Positions 6,028 through 9,799 of a stretch of DNA of 9,799 nucleotides are shown in pieces (within the stretch, counting starts at the first letter, position 1; every line of letters starts with the position of its first letter). The position numbers and the translations under genes are program-made. Source of the DNA: VFZL01 sp046734915 (GTDB lineage: Bacteria > Acidobacteriota > Vicinamibacteria > Vicinamibacterales > CAVVIG01); the NCBI GenBank assembly GCA_046734915.1, contig JBKPSC010000011.1, positions 1 to 9,799 on the forward strand, given 5' to 3'. The notes below the pieces were generated by a model. That model was not told where the DNA came from. It made no database searches and saw only the letters and a program-made list of their open reading frames with translations.

Positions 6028-6082
6028 GACCCCGGTTGACTAACGCCACCTGGAGACCCGAATAGGTGCAACCCGGCGGGTC
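6028..6082 (-). ncRNA. Possible structured leader or intergenic RNA (three stacked helices)
   Basis: The gap 5957-6201 holds no gene. Within it, three complementary arm pairs nest perfectly: GACCC/GGGTC (6028-6032 with 6078-6082), GGTTG/CAACC (6034-6038 with 6069-6073) and CACCT/AGGTG (6047-6051 with 6064-6068). The helices are nearly coaxial, with a one-sided 8-nt bulge (6039-6046) between the second and third, and a 12-nt terminal loop. The loop contains ACCCG, which could also pair with CGGGT (6077-6081), so an alternative fold exists. Both flanking genes are on the minus strand, so it would be in the leader of the small gene or the 3' region of the hybrid kinase. No known riboswitch class is recognised. 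The call rests on pairing only. Confidence 0.3.
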
Positions 6083-6201
6083 AGGAGCCCCAGCCTAAGA
6101 AGAATGAATCGAGACGACCGCGCCGGAGCTGCACGGGGTGAGATAGAGGTGGGCGACTGATCCAGCTGAGGCTGAGCGATCCTTCCTAGTGCGCGGCAAA
6201 A

Positions 6202-8808
6202 TCAACGCCGCACTGCGAGCGCGGACACGGCGACGATCAGTTCGAGCGGATCGATGGGTTTGACGAGGTGCATGTGGAATCCACTCGCCAATGCGGTGAT
6301 ACGGTCCTGCGACCGTGCATAGGCGGTCAGTGCCGCCGCCGGCACGCTTCGGGCGGGCTCCGCCAACTGGCGCACCATTCGAATCAATTGCAGCCCATCG
6401 GTGCCGGGCATGCCGATGTCGGCGATCATCACATCGAACCGTCGCGCGCCCAGGGCGTCGATTGCTGCACTCGCCGAGGCGCTGGTCGTAACGGTCGCGC
6501 CAGCGCCTTCGAGGATCGCCCGAAGGAGATTCAACGAATCTCCCTCGTCGTCTACAGCCAGAACGGAGACGCCGTCCAGTCTTGGAACATCAGCCAATGC
6601 CGGTGGCTGGCGGTCGGCCTTCGGCTGTTCCCTCAGCTCAGCTGTGCCCAGGGAGCTATGGACGATCATCAGCGGCAGTCTGATCGTGAACGTCGCGCCA
6701 CGACCAGGACCGTCGCTGGACGCTTCAATCGTGCCGCCATGGAGCTCGGTCAATTGCTTCGCGATGGCGAGGCCAAGGCCAAGGCCGCCCTGCTCTCGCG
6801 AAAAGGTGGCGTCCGCCTGACGAAACCGCTCGAAGACAAACGGCAGGAACTCCGACGCAATGCCACGACCGGTATCGCTCACCGCAATCTCGACATGAGA
6901 GTTGACGCGCGCCAATCGAAGCTGGACCCTTCCTGAGCGCGGCGTGAATTTGATGGCGTTCGACAGGAGATTCCAGACGACTTGTTGCAGCCGATCGGCA
7001 TCGCCGGACACCGGCGTGGTCAGCGGGTCGATGACCGATTCGACCCGGACGCCTTTGGCCTCGGCGGCCGGCATCACCGTCGCGCACGCCTCGTGCAGAA
7101 CCGAAGGCAGGTCGACTGGCGCGACATTCAACCGCATGCGGCCGGCGACAATCCGCGACACATCGAGCACATCCTCGATGATCTGCCTCAGGGCGGTCGC
7201 GTTCCGTTCGACAATCTCCAGTGCCTCGCCGGTCTTCTCCGGGGCGACGTGATGTTGCCGCATCATCCGCGCATATCCCAGGACCGCATTCAGCGGCGTC
7301 CTGAGCTCGTGCGACAGCGTCGCGAGGAACTCGTCTTTGAGTCGACTGGCTTCGTTGGCGCGGGCGTAGGCGCGAGAGTTCTCAACTGCGAGTGACGCCC
7401 GGGCAGCGAGCTCACGGGCGAAACGCACGTCGTTTTCGGAGTATTCGCGGCCCGATTCCGCGCTGACGAAGGTGATGGCGCCGAATGCGTTGCCGCGCGC
7501 CATCATCGGCGCGCAGATGTACGACGTGAGCCGCAGCTCTCTCAGAATGCGCCGGTGCTCCTCGTCGCGGGCCGCCGCGTCGAGCAGCGCGGCAGGAATG
7601 CGCGACATGAACGTCGCCTTGCCCGTACGGATCGCCTCGCGGACGCCGCCCGGCGCGTTTGGGTCTGCAGGGTAACGCTGTTCGAGCGTCCGCGCGTACT
7701 CGAGCTTCGCTGGATCGACGTGCGCCACGGCCACTCGCTGCAAAGCGCCGCGTTCGTCGACGATGTCGACGGCGCACCAGTCGGCGATTGATGGCACCGC
7801 TAGATTCGCGACCGCCGTCAGCGTCGCCTCGTAGTCAAGGGAAGCACTCAGCACGGTTCCGGCCTCGGCGAGGAAAGCCGCCTGCTGTCGTGCATGGTCG
7901 GCGCCTTCGCGGGCGGTCCGCTGTTCTTCCAGGAGCTCGACGCTGGTCAACGCCGCTGCTGCCAGGCTGGCCAGCGCCCGGCCGACCTGGATATCCATCT
8001 GCCCGTACGTGCGCGGCCGTTGCGAATAGAACACGAGCGTGCCTCTGCGCTCGCCGCGGATCGCCAGCGGAAACACGATCAAAGACGCGATGCCTTCGCG
8101 CTCGTACGTGTCGTGCAGGTCGGCCAGCAGCGGTGCCGTGGCGACGTCCTCGCACACGAACGGTTCGTCGAACGGCACCTGGCTCGTGCCCGGGTCGGTT
8201 GGGATCACCCGACAGGCGAAAGTCTCTGACACGCCAACCGCGCGAACGATGCGCCAATTGCCGGCCTGATCGACTCGCCACATGGCATACGCATCGGCGA
8301 CGAAGACGCCGCGGGCGAGATCGATGGCTTCTGACATCACCGCATCGCTGCTAATCGCCGCCAGGATCTTGCCGGAGGCCAGGGCGAGACCCATCAGCCG
8401 CGCCTGCGTCTCGCGCAACTCGGCGTCCATGCGTTTTCGGTCGGTGATGTCGCGCGCGATCTTCGATGCTCCGACGACGGTGCCGTCGGCGGCGCGAATC
8501 GGAGACACGGTAAGAGAGATGTCGACGAAGCTGCCATCCTTTCGCCGCCGAACCGTATCGAAGTGTTCGACTCGCTCGCCGCGGCGAATGCGGCTCAATA
8601 CGAGATCCTCCTCGCCGAGCCGCTCCTCGGGAATCAGCATCGTGATGGACTGGCCGATGGCCTCCTCGGCGGTATATCCGAAAAGGCGCGTCGCACTCTG
8701 GTTCCACGACGTGATGCGCCCCGTGAGGTCCTTACTGATGATCGCGTCATCCGACGATTCGACGATGGCAGCCAACCGCAGTGATGCGTCCGGCAGAGGT
8801 GAAAGCAT
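6202..8808 (-). CDS. Soluble hybrid histidine kinase, PAS-GAF-GAF-HisKA-HATPase-REC
   Basis: An 868-residue hybrid kinase without transmembrane segments, so it senses a cytoplasmic cue. Domains in order: PAS at about 8-125 (SSDDAIISKDLTGRITSWNQ, PAC end SKIARDITDRKRM), GAF 1 at about 140-295, GAF 2 at about 308-478, HisKA with His500 in LSHELRTPLNAVLGYARM, HATPase_c at about 600-713, and a receiver at about 746-865. The ATPase has an N box (Asn613, Asn617), G1 DTGRGI (645-650) and G2 GLGLGLAIAK (675-684). The receiver is complete: Asp753-Asp754, phospho-acceptor Asp797, Thr828 and Lys850-Pro851. All catalytic residues are intact. The frame stays open upstream to 9228, but that extension has no domain and would overlap the lipoprotein gene, so I start at the ATG at 8808. 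No Shine-Dalgarno is visible there. An ATG at 8940 is the alternative. Confidence 0.92.
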   Translation of the reverse strand: MLSPLPDASLRLAAIVESSDDAIISKDLTGRITSWNQSATRLFGYTAEEAIGQSITMLIPEERLGEEDLVLSRIRRGERVEHFDTVRRRKDGSFVDISLTVSPIRAADGTVVGASKIARDITDRKRMDAELRETQARLMGLALASGKILAAISSDAVMSEAIDLARGVFVADAYAMWRVDQAGNWRIVRAVGVSETFACRVIPTDPGTSQVPFDEPFVCEDVATAPLLADLHDTYEREGIASLIVFPLAIRGERRGTLVFYSQRPRTYGQMDIQVGRALASLAAAALTSVELLEEQRTAREGADHARQQAAFLAEAGTVLSASLDYEATLTAVANLAVPSIADWCAVDIVDERGALQRVAVAHVDPAKLEYARTLEQRYPADPNAPGGVREAIRTGKATFMSRIPAALLDAAARDEEHRRILRELRLTSYICAPMMARGNAFGAITFVSAESGREYSENDVRFARELAARASLAVENSRAYARANEASRLKDEFLATLSHELRTPLNAVLGYARMMRQHHVAPEKTGEALEIVERNATALRQIIEDVLDVSRIVAGRMRLNVAPVDLPSVLHEACATVMPAAEAKGVRVESVIDPLTTPVSGDADRLQQVVWNLLSNAIKFTPRSGRVQLRLARVNSHVEIAVSDTGRGIASEFLPFVFERFRQADATFSREQGGLGLGLAIAKQLTELHGGTIEASSDGPGRGATFTIRLPLMIVHSSLGTAELREQPKADRQPPALADVPRLDGVSVLAVDDEGDSLNLLRAILEGAGATVTTSASASAAIDALGARRFDVMIADIGMPGTDGLQLIRMVRQLAEPARSVPAAALTAYARSQDRITALASGFHMHLVKPIDPLELIVAVSALAVRR

Positions 8809-8864
8809 ATTCGGGGCGGCAGTCACTCGTTCAGGCGATGAGGGAATGTCCCTCGCACGTCTGA

Positions 8865-8870
8865 ATTCTA
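8865..8870 (-). promoter_or_regulatory. Putative -10 box for the hybrid kinase
   Basis: On the minus strand TAGAAT matches 5 of 6 bases of TATAAT. Its -35 region (AAGGGT, 17 bp upstream) is poor. A start near 8858 would give a leader of about 50 nt to the ATG at 8808 and would exclude the 8940 start, which supports the start chosen. Confidence 0.35.
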
Positions 8871-8919
8871 GCCGACGTTGACGAGCCACCCTTTGCAGCT
8901 GCGGGAGTGGGAGAACGAC

Positions 8920-8925
8920 TACAAT
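8920..8925 (+). promoter_or_regulatory. Putative -10 box for the DUF4440-like lipoprotein gene
   Basis: TACAAT matches 5 of 6 bases of TATAAT and would give a leader of about 65 nt. The -35 region is not convincing. The 8-bp palindrome GCAGCTGC (8895-8902) lies between this box and the divergent TAGAAT at 8865-8870, around the expected -35 position, and could bind a regulator of both genes. Confidence 0.35.
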
Positions 8926-8997
8926 AGCCACCGGCCGCATGGGCGGTGGACGGTAAAACACGTTGTCTGACGCCCAGGCTTCCCTCAAGGAGCCACG

Positions 8998-9498
8998 ATG
9001 CGTACTCCGAAACACGTAGCCCTCGTTGTTGGAACCGTCATGGCGCTGAGCGCATGCGCACCGGCCGCTCCGCCTGCGGTCGATACGGCCGCTGACGAAG
9101 CCGCACTCAAGGCGGCCACCCTCACGTGGCTCGAGGCGTACAACGCCGGCGACGTCGAGAAGATCGTGGCCTTGTATCAGGAAGACGCCGTGCTGGCGCC
9201 GCCGCATGCGGCTGTGGCCAAGGGCCACGCCGCGATCCGTGCGTTCCTGACCGCCGACACGGCCGGCGCGAAAGCGGCCGGCCTAAAGCTCGTGCCGGGC
9301 ACGTCCACGGCTGGCGTGGCGGGCGACACGGGTTGGGAATCCGGGACATACACCATCACCGATGGGGCAGGGGCCACCGTGGACAGCGGCAGCTTCTTAT
9401 CGGTGTCGCACAAATCGAATGGCCAGTGGTTGTACTACCGCGACACCTACAACTCGGACCGGCCGCTCCCGGCGCCGGCCGCTGCTGACAAGAAGTAG
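8998..9498 (+). CDS. DUF4440/SnoaL-like lipoprotein
   Basis: A 166-residue exported lipoprotein. The signal peptide (1-19) ends in the lipobox LSAC, with Cys20 as the lipidated residue. An Ala/Pro-rich linker follows, then an NTF2-like fold at about 33-152. Family marks are LKAATLTWLEAYNAGDVEKI (37-56), LYQEDAVLAPP (59-69), KGHAAIRAFL (75-84) and the final strand QWLYYRDTYNSD (143-154). DUF4440/SnoaL-like proteins often bind small hydrophobic ligands, and some are ketosteroid-isomerase-like enzymes, but I see no catalytic signature, so the function is unassigned. AAGGAG (8987-8992) lies 5 nt before the ATG. The gene is divergent from the hybrid kinase and could be one of its targets; that is inference. 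Confidence 0.87.
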   Translation: MRTPKHVALVVGTVMALSACAPAAPPAVDTAADEAALKAATLTWLEAYNAGDVEKIVALYQEDAVLAPPHAAVAKGHAAIRAFLTADTAGAKAAGLKLVPGTSTAGVAGDTGWESGTYTITDGAGATVDSGSFLSVSHKSNGQWLYYRDTYNSDRPLPAPAAADKK

Positions 9499-9540
9499 TG
9501 CGCGCCGGCAGCCAAGAAGCTCTCCTGATCGTCAGACGCC

Positions 9541-9578
9541 GGGCCGCGCGATGAATTGATGGCCGCTTCGGTCGGCCC
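9541..9578. other. UUCG-loop hairpin between convergent genes
   Basis: In the 112-bp convergent gap, GGCCG (9561-9565) pairs with CGGCC (9573-9577), closed by a C-TTCG-G tetraloop (9566-9571) with one bulged T (9572). A competing outer pairing joins GGGCCG (9541-9546) with CGGCCC (9573-9578). No T tract follows on either strand. It probably forms a stable mRNA 3' end for one or both genes, but is not a textbook intrinsic terminator. Confidence 0.35.
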
Positions 9579-9610
9579 GCGATTCATGGCAAGCCACCGC
9601 CATCACGCGC

Positions 9611-9799
9611 TCAGGATTTCGACAGCTCGTCGAAGAGTCCGTCCAGGCCATTTGGCGGAAACGGCCACTCGAGATCGTCGAGCTTGATCCGGGTCGCGAT
9701 GTCAGTCTTCTTCCCGCCAGCCTTGATGAGCGCCACCATTCGGTCGTTCAGCGTCTGCATCTTGTTCCTGAAGGTGCGTACCTGATCCTTGGTCAGCAC
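9611..9799 (-). CDS. C-terminal end of an unidentified protein (5' partial)
   Basis: The frame is open from the right edge to a TGA at 9611-9613, giving at most 63 codons with the 5' end outside the window. The tail begins LTKDQVRTFRNKMQTLNDRM, probably one amphipathic helix, and ends in a Trp/Pro-containing stretch (EWPFPPNGLDGLFDEL). Similar helical tails with an L-T-x-[ED]-Q-[VL] start occur at the C-terminus of some secreted metal-dependent hydrolases, but this fragment contains no catalytic motif, so I leave it unnamed. The first codon in view is GTG, but this is probably internal. The gene converges on the lipoprotein gene. Confidence 0.6.
   Translation of the reverse strand: MLTKDQVRTFRNKMQTLNDRMVALIKAGGKKTDIATRIKLDDLEWPFPPNGLDGLFDELSKS

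Noticed and set aside
6040..6100. Plus-strand GGTGCAA and GTCAGGAG segments that recall a cobalamin riboswitch.
   Set aside because: The conserved core and its helices are not present in order, and no plus-strand gene lies downstream.
7659..8354. Plus-strand open frame of 231 codons inside the hybrid kinase.
   Set aside because: It is Arg/Pro-rich low-complexity translation opposite the GAF domains, with no start signal.
8809..9228. In-frame upstream extension (140 codons) of the hybrid kinase.
   Set aside because: It has no recognisable domain, overlaps the well-supported lipoprotein gene on the other strand, and crosses the likely promoters.
1..9799. Search for CRISPR repeats, tRNA/rRNA genes, transposases, integrases and attachment sites.
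   Set aside because: None was seen by reading both strands. Base composition and gene style look even across the window.

Overview
The window is GC-rich, densely coded bacterial DNA dominated by signal transduction. The mix of soluble PAS/GAF kinases, a secreted NHL-repeat propeller, a DUF4440/SnoaL-like lipoprotein and an SH3b protein suggests a soil or sediment Acidobacteriota-like chromosome. That assignment is inference: no rRNA or other marker gene is present. I see no tRNA, rRNA, CRISPR array, insertion sequence or phage gene, so this looks like ordinary chromosome rather than a mobile island.

Layout. Bases 1-149 (+) are the last 48 codons of a response-regulator receiver domain. It converges on a minus-strand pair: a B12-type radical SAM protein (1318-2859) followed 17 nt later by a soluble sensor histidine kinase (215-1300). 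Upstream of these, also on the minus strand, is a secreted NHL-repeat protein (3037-4260). A short divergent intergenic region (4261-4362) separates it from a secreted SH3b-domain protein (4363-4746, +). That region carries a 9-bp inverted repeat whose two arms each contain a perfect TTGACA box pointing outward.

The SH3b gene converges on a two-gene minus-strand unit: a small arginine-rich protein (5768-5956) whose stop overlaps by ATGA the start of a receiver-PAS protein (4803-5771). The unit ends in a convincing intrinsic terminator that overlaps the SH3b stop codon. About 245 bases upstream lies a large soluble hybrid histidine kinase, PAS-GAF-GAF-HisKA-HATPase-REC (6202-8808). It is divergent from a DUF4440-like lipoprotein (8998-9498, +), which converges on the 3' end of an unidentified minus-strand gene (9611-9799).

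How the genes may work together. Two kinases (one hybrid), one receiver fragment and one receiver-PAS protein lie within 9 kb. The receiver of the receiver-PAS protein has Glu where the phospho-accepting Asp should be, so it probably does not take part in ordinary phosphorelay. The features most worth a second look are this Asp-to-Glu receiver and its coupled arginine-rich partner, the symmetric divergent promoter at 4284-4354, the kinase co-transcribed with a B12-type radical SAM enzyme, and a three-helix fold at 6028-6082. I do not see a clear-cut new defence or biosynthetic system.
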